Numbered from the stretch's first letter, positions 32,934 through 44,712 are shown. The stretch: DNA of 64,000 nt from CAZSAT01 sp964604675 (GCA_964604675.1 CAZSAT010000005.1:1-64000), one strand, 5' to 3'. The notes: generated by a model from the sequence alone, not told the origin. Numbers and translations are program-made.

Positions 32934-35537
32934 ATGCTTCTGCTCGTCCACACCGCGCTCGCCGCAGACTTCCTGGTCTACGGTTCCGCCGACTACTACG
33001 AGTCGACCTACCTCGGGGCCATGGGCCACGACGTCACGGTGTGGGACGACACGGCGTGGGCCGCGGCCACGGCCACGGAGTTCGCGCAGTTCGACGCCAT
33101 CGTGGTCGGCGACGACAGCTGCTCCGGCCCGGGGAGCGCCAACCTCCAGACCCTCTACGACACCCGCGACGTGTGGGGCCCGGTGCTCACCGGCAACGTG
33201 ATGGTCTCGGGCACCGACCCCATCTGCCACTACCAGTACGGCTACACGGGGGCCTACGACTTCTTCGTCAACGCGGTGGAGTGGAGCGCGGCAGCCGGCA
33301 CGACCGGCGCCTACTTCTCCGGCGACTGGGGCGAGCGCAGCCTCGACTACCTCGAGCCCCTGGGGGTCTTCACGAGCACCGCCTACAGCGGCGACGACGT
33401 GGTGATCGTCGACAGCGCCCACGCCATCCTGAGCGGCTTGACCGAGGCCGACCTCGACGGCTGGGGCAACACCTACCACGCCTCGATCACGGGCCCGAGC
33501 GACTGGGATCTCGTGCTGGAGGTGGACTCCGGGGCCGACCTGACGCTGGCGCGCGAGGGCTGCGACGCCGACGAGGACGGCTACGACAGCGACTCGGACT
33601 TCTGCGCGGGCAGCGACTGCGACGACGGCGACGCCGACGTGAACCCCGGAGCGACCGAGCTCTGGTACGACGACGTCGACCAGGACTGCGACGGCGCGAG
33701 CGACCACGACGCCGATGGCGACGGCTTCGACGCAGACGACGACTGCGACGACGACGACGCGGCGGTGAACCCCGACGCCGACGAGCTCTGCGACGGGATC
33801 GACAACGACTGCGACGAGGACACCGACGAGGACGACGCCACCGACGCGAGCACCTGGTACATCGACTACGACGGCGACGGCTACGGCTCGGACGCCTACA
33901 CCTCCACAGCGTGCTCCGAGCCCAGCGGGTGGACCTCGGACGCCAGCGACTGCGACGACAGCGACGACGACACCTGGCCGGGCGCCGACGAGACCTGCGA
34001 CGGCGAGGACGACGACTGCGACGAGCTCGTGGACGAGGACGCGACCGACGCCGGGACCTGGTACGCCGACACCGATGGCGACGGCTACGGCGACCCCGCC
34101 AGCAGCGCTTCGGGGTGCGATGCAGCCAGCGGCTACGTGGACAACAGCGCCGACTGCGACGACGGCGACGACGCGGCCTGGAGCGACGCCGAGGAGCTCT
34201 GCGACGGCGTCGACAACGACTGCGACGGCGACATCGACGGCGACGCGGTCGACGCGCACACCTGGTACGCCGACACCGACGGCGACGGCGACGGCGACGC
34301 CGGGGTGTCGGTGGAGAGCTGCGAGGAGCCCAGCGGGTACGTCGACAACGCCCAGGACTGCGACGACACCTCTGCGTTGGCCACGAGCGGCGCGACCGAG
34401 GTGTGCGACGGGGTGGACAACGACTGCGACGGCGGCGTGGACCTCGACGCCTCGGACGCCGAGACCTGGTACATCGACTACGACGGCGACGGCTACGGCT
34501 ACGGCGCGAGCGCCTACACCACCGAGAGCTGCACCGAGCCCAGCGGCTACGTCGACAACGACGGCGACTGCGACGACACCTCGGCGGCGGCCTCACCGGC
34601 GGGCTCCGAGGTCTGCGACGGTCTGGACAACGACTGCAACGGATCGGTGGACGTGGGAGCGTCCGACGCCACCACCTGGTACGCCGACGGCGATGGAGAC
34701 GGCTACGGCGACCCGGACGCGTCGAGCGAAGGCTGCGATCCGGCCAGCGACGAGGTCGGCGACGCGACCGACTGCGACGACGGCGATGGCGGCGTGAACC
34801 CGGGCGCCGAGGAGAGCTGGTACGACGGCGTGGACCAGGACTGCGACGGCAACGACGACGACCAGGACGGCGACGGCTTCGCGAGCGACGCCGTGGAGGG
34901 CGGCGACGACTGCGACGACGAGGACGACGCGGTGAGCCCCGACGCGGTCGAGAGCTGGTACGACGGCGTGGACGCCGACTGTGCCGGCGACAGCGACTAC
35001 GACGCCGACGGCGACGGCTTCGACTCCGAGAGCTTCGGGGGAGAGGACTGCAACGACGCGGACCCCGACACCTGGCCCGGCGCGCCCGACGACCCCTACG
35101 ACGGGGTGGTGAACGACTGCGACGAAGCCGACGAGTTCGACGCCGACGGCGATGGCCACGACAGCGCGGCTTCGGGCGGCGACGACTGCGACGACGCCAA
35201 CTCGGAGATCCACCCGGACGCCGAGGAGACCTGGTACGACGGCGTGGACCAGGACTGCGACGGCAACGACGACGACCAGGACGGCGACGGCGTGTCGGTC
35301 GACGAGGACTGCGACGACACCGACCCCGCGGTCACCGCGTGCGACAGCGCGGACACCTCACCGGGCACCGACAGCGATCTGCTGATCGACAGCGACGCGC
35401 AGATCGAGCACGACGACACCGGCCTTTCCGGTGATGCCGCGTTCAAGGGTGGGAGCGGCTGCGGCTGCTCCGGTGGGGCGCTGGGTGGCCTGTGGGTGCT
35501 GGGGCTGCTGGCCGCGATCAGGAGGCGGCGCCGCTGA
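32934..35537 (+). CDS. MopE-like repeat protein with MYXO-CTERM-like anchor
   Basis: The 867-residue protein has a signal peptide (MLLLVHTALAADFLVYG), an N-terminal ~190-residue domain of unknown type (DFFVNAVEW, LTLAREG), and about 10 MopE-type acidic Cys repeats (each DGDGYG...DCDD...EVCDGVDNDCDG). The C-terminus is GCGCSGGALGGLWVLGLLAAIRRRRR: a short Cys-containing motif, a hydrophobic helix and an Arg cluster. This is the MYXO-CTERM pattern, which marks proteins for myxosortase and the cell surface in Myxococcota. It is a probable surface metal-binding protein. ATG at 32934 with GGGAGGTCC upstream. Its last 20 bases overlap the convergent OmpA-like gene. Confidence 0.8.
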   Translation: MLLLVHTALAADFLVYGSADYYESTYLGAMGHDVTVWDDTAWAAATATEFAQFDAIVVGDDSCSGPGSANLQTLYDTRDVWGPVLTGNVMVSGTDPICHYQYGYTGAYDFFVNAVEWSAAAGTTGAYFSGDWGERSLDYLEPLGVFTSTAYSGDDVVIVDSAHAILSGLTEADLDGWGNTYHASITGPSDWDLVLEVDSGADLTLAREGCDADEDGYDSDSDFCAGSDCDDGDADVNPGATELWYDDVDQDCDGASDHDADGDGFDADDDCDDDDAAVNPDADELCDGIDNDCDEDTDEDDATDASTWYIDYDGDGYGSDAYTSTACSEPSGWTSDASDCDDSDDDTWPGADETCDGEDDDCDELVDEDATDAGTWYADTDGDGYGDPASSASGCDAASGYVDNSADCDDGDDAAWSDAEELCDGVDNDCDGDIDGDAVDAHTWYADTDGDGDGDAGVSVESCEEPSGYVDNAQDCDDTSALATSGATEVCDGVDNDCDGGVDLDASDAETWYIDYDGDGYGYGASAYTTESCTEPSGYVDNDGDCDDTSAAASPAGSEVCDGLDNDCNGSVDVGASDATTWYADGDGDGYGDPDASSEGCDPASDEVGDATDCDDGDGGVNPGAEESWYDGVDQDCDGNDDDQDGDGFASDAVEGGDDCDDEDDAVSPDAVESWYDGVDADCAGDSDYDADGDGFDSESFGGEDCNDADPDTWPGAPDDPYDGVVNDCDEADEFDADGDGHDSAASGGDDCDDANSEIHPDAEETWYDGVDQDCDGNDDDQDGDGVSVDEDCDDTDPAVTACDSADTSPGTDSDLLIDSDAQIEHDDTGLSGDAAFKGGSGCGCSGGALGGLWVLGLLAAIRRRRR

Positions 35538-36690
35538 CCGTGCTCACCAGGTCCTTCACCGCACCGATCGTGTCGGTGACCTCGTTCGGGAACTTCGCGG
35601 TGAGCTTCACGTTGGTCTTCACGGCCTTCGTGGCCTGACCGATCTCGGCGAACGACAGCCCCGCTTCCTTCGCCATCGTGGGCACCTTCGCGGGCAGCGC
35701 CTTGGCCTCGGCCACCAGGGCCTGGGCCTTCCCGGGCACCTGCGCCAGGTTGGTGGCGCCCTTGGTGGCAGCGCTGACCAGCTTGTTCGCCGCAGCGATG
35801 GCGCGGGTGGCTTCTTCGGGCGCGGCGCCCGTGGCCTCCAGGGTGGGCTTCCCGCCGGACATCGACACGGTCATCGCGCTGCCCGCGATCTCGTAGAGGC
35901 GGTCGAGCGCGTCGGCCGCAGCCACGTCGGCGGCCAGGCCCAGCGCATCGTTCAGGCCCTCGGTGGCCTCGTCGAGCGCGTCGGTGGTGTTCCAGAGGAT
36001 GTCGCGCAGGTCCTGCACGCGGGTGAAGAGGCCGTCGATGTCGGCGATGCCGACCGTCGCCATCGGCGTGCGGTCGGGCCCTTCGTCGCCCTTGCTCTTC
36101 TTGCTGCTGCGCTCGGAGGGCTCGTCGGCTCCGTCGTCACCCCAGCTCTCACCCGAGTCGTCCCAGCCACCGTCCGCGTCGGCGACAGCATCCTGTCCTG
36201 CGGACGACGCGTCGAGCAACACCGCGATCAGCTCCTGCTCGTCCGCCAGGCCGTCGTGGGCCTCCGAGAACACGAACTCCACCCGTCGATCGGCCTGCGG
36301 GTTGCCGCTGTCGGGCAGCTCCCCCAGGCCCTTCGCGACCACCCGCTCGGAAGCCACGCCGGCCTCCACCAGCAGCTGCTTCACGAGATCCGCGCGGGCC
36401 TGCGAGATGGTGAAGTTCGCGCTCGCGCTGCCGGAGGCGTCGGAGTAGCCAGCCACGAGCAACACGGCCTGGTCATCCTGTTGCAGCCGCTGGGCGGCCT
36501 GGCCCACGCGCATGTAGTCAGCGGGCGTGGCGAGGGCGCCGGCCCCGGTGGTGAAGCGGACCGGCGCGAGCGCCACCAGCTCGACCTTCGCCTGCTGCAC
36601 CGCGCTGGTGCTCGAGCCGGAGGTCGCCGAGGTCGTGGCGCAGCCCGTGGCGAGGGCGAGGACGAGGGACGTGAGGCCGATCACGCGCAT
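35518..36690 (-). CDS. OmpA-like lipoprotein
   Basis: The 390-residue protein starts MRVIGLTSLVLALATGCATT, a clear lipoprotein signal. Residues about 38-145 form an OmpA/MotB-like peptidoglycan-associating domain: VRFTTGAGALATPAD, GYSDASGSASANFTISQARADLVKQLLVEAG and GELPDSGNPQADRRVEFVF (the final arginines usually bind diaminopimelate). After an Asp/Ser/Lys-rich low-complexity linker (residues 160-205) come about 180 Ala-rich helical residues, probably coiled coil, including NKLVSAATKGATNLAQVPGKAQ. The fusion of an OmpA-like domain with a long helical tail is unusual. The role is likely structural, tethering the envelope. Confidence 0.75.
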   Translation of the reverse strand: MRVIGLTSLVLALATGCATTSATSGSSTSAVQQAKVELVALAPVRFTTGAGALATPADYMRVGQAAQRLQQDDQAVLLVAGYSDASGSASANFTISQARADLVKQLLVEAGVASERVVAKGLGELPDSGNPQADRRVEFVFSEAHDGLADEQELIAVLLDASSAGQDAVADADGGWDDSGESWGDDGADEPSERSSKKSKGDEGPDRTPMATVGIADIDGLFTRVQDLRDILWNTTDALDEATEGLNDALGLAADVAAADALDRLYEIAGSAMTVSMSGGKPTLEATGAAPEEATRAIAAANKLVSAATKGATNLAQVPGKAQALVAEAKALPAKVPTMAKEAGLSFAEIGQATKAVKTNVKLTAKFPNEVTDTIGAVKDLVSTVSGAAS

Positions 36691-36870
36691 GGGAGCTCCC
36701 TTTCGGGCGCGGCGTGACGGTGCCTGCCCGTGGAGAGCGGTCTACCCGTGGGCGATGTCGACGAATGTCACCAACGATGCGAGCACCGTCACGGCCGCAT
36801 GGCGGCCTTCCGAGACGCCACCCAGCACGAAGATGCCCCGGTCCGCAGCCCTTCCGGGTACGCTGGAGGC

Positions 36871-37359
36871 ATGCTCAGCCTCCTGCTCGCCACCGCTTCG
36901 GCCGGTGCCATGTCCGTCACACCCCTGGCCGGCGTGGTCGGCGCCAACGATGTCGGCGTCCGTCCCGGCCTCCGCGTGGGCTACGAGCCCGTGCCCGAAG
37001 CGAGCCTCGAGCTGGTGGGCGACTACGGCCTGAGCGGCTGGGACGCAGGCCTCGCCGCGACCGGTCGGGCCTGGTTCCTCGGCGACGGCAGCGAGGGCCT
37101 CTACGCCCTGGGGCGCCTCACGGTGGGTATGGCGGGATCCGAGGCGGCGCTGGGTCCGTGGACCGGCTTCTCCCTGGGCTTCGGCGGTCGTCCGGCCTCC
37201 TGGCTCGACATCCAGGCGAGCGCGGGCCCGGACTGGGCGGGCATCGACGGCATGCGCTGGCGCACCGAGCTGGCGCTGGGCTTCGTGATCCCGACCGATG
37301 GCTTCGGAGGCCGCGCCGGTCAGGGCAACGTGTGGCACCGGCCGAAGAAGATCCAGTAG
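36871..37359 (+). CDS. Small outer-membrane-type beta-rich protein
   Basis: A 162-residue protein with a probable signal (MLSLLLATASAGAMS) and alternating hydrophobic/polar strands characteristic of small porin-like barrels: GLRVGYEPVPEASLELVGDYG, LAATGRAWFLGDGSEGLYALGRLTVG, GPWTGFSLGFGGRPASWLDIQA and RTELALGFVIPTDGF. It ends RPKKIQ rather than with a terminal aromatic residue. GGAGG lies directly before the ATG (36871) and selects this start over the longer frame. No family recognised. The next gene (37376-37960) has similar character and is convergent, suggesting a related pair. Confidence 0.5.
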   Translation: MLSLLLATASAGAMSVTPLAGVVGANDVGVRPGLRVGYEPVPEASLELVGDYGLSGWDAGLAATGRAWFLGDGSEGLYALGRLTVGMAGSEAALGPWTGFSLGFGGRPASWLDIQASAGPDWAGIDGMRWRTELALGFVIPTDGFGGRAGQGNVWHRPKKIQ

Positions 37360-37375
37360 GACCGGGGACGAGCCC

Positions 37376-37960
37376 TCAGAACTGGTACACGCCCTCGATC
37401 CCGAACTGCGGGCTCACGACCAGCAGCTCGTCGAAGCTGGCCGCGTAGATGATCTGGGTGCCGTACATCTTGGCGGAGCCGCGCACGCCGATCAGGCCCT
37501 TGCGCACCAGCAGGTCGGCGCCCACGATCACCGCCGGGTCGAGCTCCACGTTGTACCAGGCCCGCTCGTCGTACACGACCACGTTGTCGTCGTGCATGTC
37601 GGCGGTCCAGACCACGCCCACGCCGCCGCGGAAGGTCAGGTCCCACGAGAAGGCCTGCGGCTGCCGATGGGGAACGCGGACGCCCGGGGTGATGTACATG
37701 CTGTGGCGCATGAAGAAGTAGTCGGCGTCGTCGTCGGACTCGATCTCGAAGTCCGTCGGGATGATCGAGGGGGTGACCACCGCACCGGCATCGACGTACA
37801 CGAGCCGGGTCAGCCGGCTGTCGGCGCCGAAGGTGAAGCCCCAGGAGCTGGGCCCGGTGAAGTTGGAGGCCCCGGCGTGGACCCGGATCTGCGGGTCCAT
37901 GGCGGGACGCACGGCATGGGCGTCGCCGGAGAGCAACAGGGTCGACAGGAGCAGGGACAA
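37376..37960 (-). CDS. Outer-membrane beta-barrel-like protein
   Basis: The 194-residue product starts at TTG 37960 (MSLLLSTLLLSGDAHA), a textbook signal peptide with a GDAHA cleavage site. TGGAGG six bases upstream of the TTG decides the start; the longer frame to 38044 would put 28 residues before the signal. The mature part is beta-rich with alternating strands and ends in VSPQFGIEGVYQF, a C-terminal Phe typical of Omp85/BAM substrates. A pH- or ligand-gated barrel cannot be told from this. It follows the ArsA-type gene (38010-39155) on the same strand after 50 bp and may be co-expressed. Confidence 0.6.
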   Translation of the reverse strand: MSLLLSTLLLSGDAHAVRPAMDPQIRVHAGASNFTGPSSWGFTFGADSRLTRLVYVDAGAVVTPSIIPTDFEIESDDDADYFFMRHSMYITPGVRVPHRQPQAFSWDLTFRGGVGVVWTADMHDDNVVVYDERAWYNVELDPAVIVGADLLVRKGLIGVRGSAKMYGTQIIYAASFDELLVVSPQFGIEGVYQF

Positions 37961-38009
37961 GGGAAGCCTCCAGTGGGCAAGGATTACCCGACCGTGACGT
38001 GGGGCGCCG

Positions 38010-39155
38010 TCAGGAGTTGTTGACGTGGCGGGGTCCGAAGACATGATCGCCCAGCAGAGCGAGGCCGTCGAGGTCGTTGACCTCCTCCTCGAGACGCGGG
38101 ACCTCGATCAGGAAACCATCGTGATCGCCGAGCAGCGACCGGATGTCGTCGATGCGCGCCCGCTCGGCGGCGACCAGCTCGCGGTAGCGGGTGTGGGTGA
38201 GCGCGAGACGTGCCAACAGGGTGCGGTCGGTGCCGCCGGCAAGGTCGGATCCGCGCACCGCCGCGATGGGTCCCAGCACCTCCTTCGGGGAGAGCTCGGC
38301 CAGGCCACCCGGGTGCACCTGGTTCACCACCACCCCCGCGCGTGGGAGGCCGCGCTTGCGGAGCTCGATCGCGAAGAAGCTGGCCACCTCCACGCTGGGC
38401 TCGGTGGGTGCACACACCGTGACGAAGCGGGTGGAGCCTTCCTTGAGCATGCGCTGCACGCGATCGTGGCGGCGCCGGAACTCCTCGGTCATGTCCTGCC
38501 AGAGCAGGAAGAACTCGCTCAGGTCCTCCAGGAACTCCTTGCCGAAGATGTAGGACAAGAGCCGGAAGATGACCGCCGAGGTGCCCATCATCAGGGCCCC
38601 GAACACCTTCTTCTCGTCGTACGGGGTCAGGAACCACTTCAGGACCTTCTTGTCGAAGAAGCGGCTGAGCCGACCCGGCGCTTCGAGGAAGTCCAGCGCG
38701 TTCTTCACGGGCGGGGTGTCGAGCACCACCATGTCGAAGCGCCCGCTGGTGACCACGTCGTGGAGCTTCTCGGTGGCCATGTACTCCTGCGAGCCCGCGA
38801 AGGTGTCGGACAGGGTGCGGTAGATCGGGTTCTGCAGGATGCGATCGCGGGTGGCGACGTTGGGCGCGAGCTGGTCGACCAGGTTGTCGAAGGTGGACTG
38901 GGTGTCGAGCATCAGCGCGTGCAGCTCGCCCCGCGCGTGCTCGGGCAGGGAGATCCGGGCGATCTCGTTGCCGAAGGCGCTCAGCCCCAGCGAGTTCGCC
39001 AGCCGCTTGGCCGGGTCGATGGTCAAGACCAGCACCCGGCGACCTTCCAGGGCCGCGCGCAGGCCGATCGCTGCGGAGGTGGAGGTCTTGCCCACGCCGC
39101 CGGATCCCACGCAGATCACCAGCTGGGTCTCCGCGAGCAGGGTGTTGGGGTTCAC
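38010..39155 (-). CDS. ArsA/GET3-type ATPase lacking the signature lysine
   Basis: The 381-residue protein is an ArsA-superfamily P-loop ATPase. The deviant Walker A appears as ICVGSGGVGKTSTSAAIG (about residues 14-31). The family consensus is GKGGVGKT; here the first, signature lysine is Ser, while the catalytic GKT lysine is kept. Other motifs are VLVLTIDPAKRLANSLG (Walker A'-like) and DMVVLDTPPVKNALDFLEAP (DTPP Walker B, switch II). It follows a sister gene (39152-40108), overlapping it by GTGA, so a heterodimer is plausible. No arsenite-binding Cys cluster is visible, so arsenite transport is unlikely. The cargo is unknown. Confidence 0.8.
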   Translation of the reverse strand: MNPNTLLAETQLVICVGSGGVGKTSTSAAIGLRAALEGRRVLVLTIDPAKRLANSLGLSAFGNEIARISLPEHARGELHALMLDTQSTFDNLVDQLAPNVATRDRILQNPIYRTLSDTFAGSQEYMATEKLHDVVTSGRFDMVVLDTPPVKNALDFLEAPGRLSRFFDKKVLKWFLTPYDEKKVFGALMMGTSAVIFRLLSYIFGKEFLEDLSEFFLLWQDMTEEFRRRHDRVQRMLKEGSTRFVTVCAPTEPSVEVASFFAIELRKRGLPRAGVVVNQVHPGGLAELSPKEVLGPIAAVRGSDLAGGTDRTLLARLALTHTRYRELVAAERARIDDIRSLLGDHDGFLIEVPRLEEEVNDLDGLALLGDHVFGPRHVNNS

Positions 39156-40108
39156 GAGGCCCCCGTTCGACGGCGCGACGCGCGGGCGAGCGCCGCCATG
39201 AGCTGGTGGACCAGCCGGGCGGTGCCCTGACGGCGGGAGAGCCTGGGCAACTCGACGATGCGCATCGAGGTTTCGTCGGCCACGCGCTCGAGCGCGGTGG
39301 CGGTGGCGGCTTCGAGCCGCGCCTCCCAGCGAGCGGCGCGCAGCAGCTCCCGGGCGGAGTCGGCCTGCGCTGGGTTGGCGTGTTCGGCCTCGCCGAGCCG
39401 ATCGAGCAGCACGAGCTCGTCTGGGGTGAGGCTGGGGTGGGTGGCCTGGTTGAGCACGGTGAAGGGGATCGAGAGCTCGGGCGTGGTCTTGCGGATCGCA
39501 TGCCAGGTCTCCACGGTCTCGTTGATCACCATGTCTTCGGGGATCGCGACCAGCACGAGGTGGGTGCCCTCCGCGCGCAGGAGCTGCGCGGCTTCCACCC
39601 CGCGCTCGTGGATGGGCCCGGACTTGAAGAGGCTCAGGACCCGCGAAGGCACCGCCATCAAGGCCGCCGCGTGGCCGCTGGCCGGCAGGTCGACCACCAC
39701 CAGGTCGAAGCGCTCGGTGAGCCAGACCAGCTTCGACAACAGCACGACCTCGCGGTTGCCGGGGGTGGCGTCGAGGAAGCGCTGCACGATGCGGTTCTCG
39801 AGGATCAGGTTCACGACCCGCTTCACGGGCACGACCCGCTGCACCCACTCGCGCATGGCATCGCGCCACAACAGGTTGGCGATCCAGAGGTTGTCGTCGA
39901 CCTTCACCGGCTCGTAGGCGTTGGCTTCGCCGAAGATCGGATCGAGCGACGGGCGCTGGTTGTCGATCTCCACGAGCACGGTGCGCCGACCCTGGGCCGC
40001 CGCGAGCTTGGCCAGGGCGGCCGACACCGTGGTCTTGCCCACGCCACCCTTGCCGCTCACCAGCAGGCAGCGGCCGTAGATGAGGTCGGCGACGTCGACC
40101 GTGCTCAC
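39152..40108 (-). CDS. ArsA/GET3-type ATPase with canonical P-loop
   Basis: The 318-residue product has the full deviant Walker A CLLVSGKGGVGKTTVSAALAKLA with both lysines (about residues 14-36), then RTVLVEIDNQRPSLD and DLVVVDLPASGHAAALMAVP (Walker B). The C-terminal half carries helix-rich segments such as ETVETWHAIRKTTPEL. It lies between a FabH-like gene (GTGA overlap at 40105-40108) and the sister ATPase (GTGA overlap at 39152-39155), downstream of gyrB. The first protein supplies the signature lysine missing in the second, so the two probably work as a pair. Not an arsenical pump: no metal Cys cluster. Confidence 0.8.
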   Translation of the reverse strand: MSTVDVADLIYGRCLLVSGKGGVGKTTVSAALAKLAAAQGRRTVLVEIDNQRPSLDPIFGEANAYEPVKVDDNLWIANLLWRDAMREWVQRVVPVKRVVNLILENRIVQRFLDATPGNREVVLLSKLVWLTERFDLVVVDLPASGHAAALMAVPSRVLSLFKSGPIHERGVEAAQLLRAEGTHLVLVAIPEDMVINETVETWHAIRKTTPELSIPFTVLNQATHPSLTPDELVLLDRLGEAEHANPAQADSARELLRAARWEARLEAATATALERVADETSMRIVELPRLSRRQGTARLVHQLMAALARASRRRTGAS

Positions 40109-41112
40109 GCCCACCTCATCAGCGAAGCACCCCAGGTGAGCCCCGCGCCGAAGGCGGCCAGACAGACCAGCGAGCCGGGCTTCACCCGGCCGTCCGCCAC
40201 CGCCTCGGACAGCGCGATCGGGATGGAGCCGGCGGTGGTGTTGCCGTAGCGCTGGATGTTGTGCACGACCTTGTGCTCGGGCAGGCCCAGCCGCCGACCC
40301 GCCAGCTCGTTGATGCGCAGGTTGGCCTGGTGGGGCACGAGCAGGTCGAGGTCGTCGAGCCCGAGGCCGTGATCCTCCAACACGCCGAGGACGACCTCGG
40401 GCAGGCGCTCCACAGCGTGCTTGAACACCGCCCGGCCCTGCATGTGGGGGTAGTGCAGCCCGGCGTCGAGCATCTGCTGGTCGATGCGCGGCATCGTGCG
40501 CGACTGCGGTGCCGGGACCCACAACAGCTCGGCGTGCTGTCCGTCGGCGTGGAGCCGGTGGCCGAGCACGCGCTCCGGGCCTTCGGTGGCTTCGACCACC
40601 GCGGCCCCCGCGCCATCGCCGAAGAGCACGGTGACGTCGCGGCCCGCGGGGCTCATGTCCAGTCCGGTGGAGTGCACCTCCGCCCCTACGACGAGCACCC
40701 GCGACATCATGCCGCTCCGGATGAAGTGATCGGCAACGGCGAGGCCGTAGACGAAGCCGGTGCACTGGTTGCGCACGTCGAGCGCCGCCACGCCGGGGCA
40801 GCCGAGGCGCGCCTGGAGCAGGCACGCCGAGCCGGGGAAGTACACATCCGGCGACAGGGTGGCGAAGACGATCAGGTCGAGCTGATCCGCGGTGATCCCC
40901 GCCCGGTCCATCGCTGCACGGGCCGCAGGCTCGGCGAGCTCGGAGGCGCCCACGTCGCCGGTGACCCAGCGACGCTCCTCGATCCCTGTGCGTTGCACGA
41001 TCCAGGCATCGGTGGTGTCGAGCAGCTCCGCGAGGTCGTGGTTGGTGACGACGCGGTCGGGCAGGTGGTGGCCCAGGCCCTTGATCCGGGCTCCTCGTGG
41101 CGCAGCGTCCAC
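40105..41112 (-). CDS. fabH: 3-oxoacyl-ACP synthase III (FabH-like)
   Basis: The 335-residue ketosynthase has the FabH catalytic triad: Cys117 in VRNQCTGFVYGLA, His261 in VPHQANLRIN and Asn291 in RYGNTTAGSIPIAL, with FGDGAGAAVV between. It condenses acetyl- or acyl-CoA with malonyl-ACP to start fatty acid synthesis. Because it lies between gyrB and two ArsA-type ATPases, outside any fab cluster, it could also be a specialised FabH-like enzyme acting on another acyl chain. The GTG start at 41112 lies three bases after the gyrB stop, suggesting one transcript from dnaA through gyrB or an internal promoter. Confidence 0.85.
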   Translation of the reverse strand: MDAAPRGARIKGLGHHLPDRVVTNHDLAELLDTTDAWIVQRTGIEERRWVTGDVGASELAEPAARAAMDRAGITADQLDLIVFATLSPDVYFPGSACLLQARLGCPGVAALDVRNQCTGFVYGLAVADHFIRSGMMSRVLVVGAEVHSTGLDMSPAGRDVTVLFGDGAGAAVVEATEGPERVLGHRLHADGQHAELLWVPAPQSRTMPRIDQQMLDAGLHYPHMQGRAVFKHAVERLPEVVLGVLEDHGLGLDDLDLLVPHQANLRINELAGRRLGLPEHKVVHNIQRYGNTTAGSIPIALSEAVADGRVKPGSLVCLAAFGAGLTWGASLMRWA

Positions 41113-41115
41113 GCC

Positions 41116-43536
<2,421 letters not shown>

Positions 43537-43623
43537 GCGCCTCGGGGGGTGCCGGGGAGGCCCGCGTCAGGCGCTCCGTTCATCGATTCCGCTAACCGGA
43601 TCGCACCCCTTCGACCACCGCGT

Positions 43624-44712
43624 TCAGCCGCTGTCCACGCGGCCTTCCGCCACCCGGTAGACCAGCTGCTCCGACGGCGGAAGGGCCGCGAGGCGTCCAA
43701 CGTCGGTCGTGGTCACGAAGGTCTGCAGACCGAGGCTCGCCAAGAGCTCCAGCAGGTGCGCTGTGCGGTGCTCGTCGAGCTCGCTCGAGAGGTCGTCGAG
43801 CAGGAACAAGGGCTTGAGCCCCAGACGATCCGCCACGCGGAGCTGGGCGAGCTTCAGCGCCAGCACCACCGACCGCACCTGCCCCTGGGAGCCGTACGCG
43901 CGGGCCGACTTCCCCCCGATGCGCAGGTCGAGGTCGGCGCGCTGGGGCCCGACGAGGTTCATGCCTCGGCGAAGCTCGTCGCCGCGTCGCTCGGCCAGTC
44001 GCTCGCGGAAGCGCTCACGGCGTGCCGGCAGGTCGCCGTCACCCAAGACCGAGCGGTAGCCCACCGTGGCGTCCCGCCCGCCGGAGATCCCGGTGTACAG
44101 GTCGCGGAAGGGTGCTGCGAGCTCGGCGACCACCTCGGCGCGACGGAGCGACAGCTTGGCGCCGAGCTCCACCAGCTGCTCGTCGAGCACCTCGAGCTGG
44201 AGGGGGTCGCCGCCGGCCCGGAGCAGGGCACCGCGCTGCGAGAGCACCCGGCCGTACGCGCGCACCAGGTCGAGGTGCGCCGGCCGGAGCGTGAAGGCCG
44301 CCCGATCGACGAAGCCGCGGCGCCCGGACGGTTCCCCCCGGACCATGGCGGTGTCTTCGGGGGCGAAGAGCACGGCGCGCACACCGTCGAAGTAGCTCGA
44401 GAGCGGCCGAGGGGTCTGCTGGTCGACCTGCGCCTCGCGCTCCGACGGAGTGAGCCGGAGCTTGTAGCGCCGCGTGACGCCCTCGCTCACCACCGTGCCG
44501 GCCACCACGGCCTCGGTCCGGCCCCAACGGATGAACTCCCGCCGCCTGTGGGTGCGGAAGCTCTTCAGCGTGGCCAGGGCGTAGATCGCCTCGAGCACGT
44601 TGGTCTTGCCCTGGGCGTTCGCCCCGGAGAAGACCACGAAGCGTGCATCCGTCTCGACCGCGAGCTCCGGCAGGTTCCGGAAGTCGCGCAAGGCGAGACG
44701 GGTGAGCCTCAC
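43624..44712 (-). CDS. recF: DNA replication and repair protein RecF
   Basis: The 362-residue protein is an SMC-like ATPase for gap repair and replication restart. Walker A reads FSGANAQGKTNVLEAIYALA (about residues 28-47) after LTRLALRDFRNLPEL. Also present are VGPQRADLDLRIGGKSA and the ABC signature/Walker B segment GSQGQVRSVVLALKLAQL then PLFLLDDLSSELDE. I start at GTG 44712 (VRLTRLAL); a longer frame would read into the tandem repeat. In the origin cluster between dnaN and gyrB; its start immediately abuts the 150-bp tandem repeat. Normal length. Confidence 0.95.
   Translation of the reverse strand: MRLTRLALRDFRNLPELAVETDARFVVFSGANAQGKTNVLEAIYALATLKSFRTHRRREFIRWGRTEAVVAGTVVSEGVTRRYKLRLTPSEREAQVDQQTPRPLSSYFDGVRAVLFAPEDTAMVRGEPSGRRGFVDRAAFTLRPAHLDLVRAYGRVLSQRGALLRAGGDPLQLEVLDEQLVELGAKLSLRRAEVVAELAAPFRDLYTGISGGRDATVGYRSVLGDGDLPARRERFRERLAERRGDELRRGMNLVGPQRADLDLRIGGKSARAYGSQGQVRSVVLALKLAQLRVADRLGLKPLFLLDDLSSELDEHRTAHLLELLASLGLQTFVTTTDVGRLAALPPSEQLVYRVAEGRVDSG

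Noticed and set aside
38010..40108. Arsenite-pump assignment for the two ArsA-type ATPases
   Set aside because: They lack the Cys metal site, and no arsB, arsD or arsR partners are nearby. The shared fold does not imply arsenic transport.
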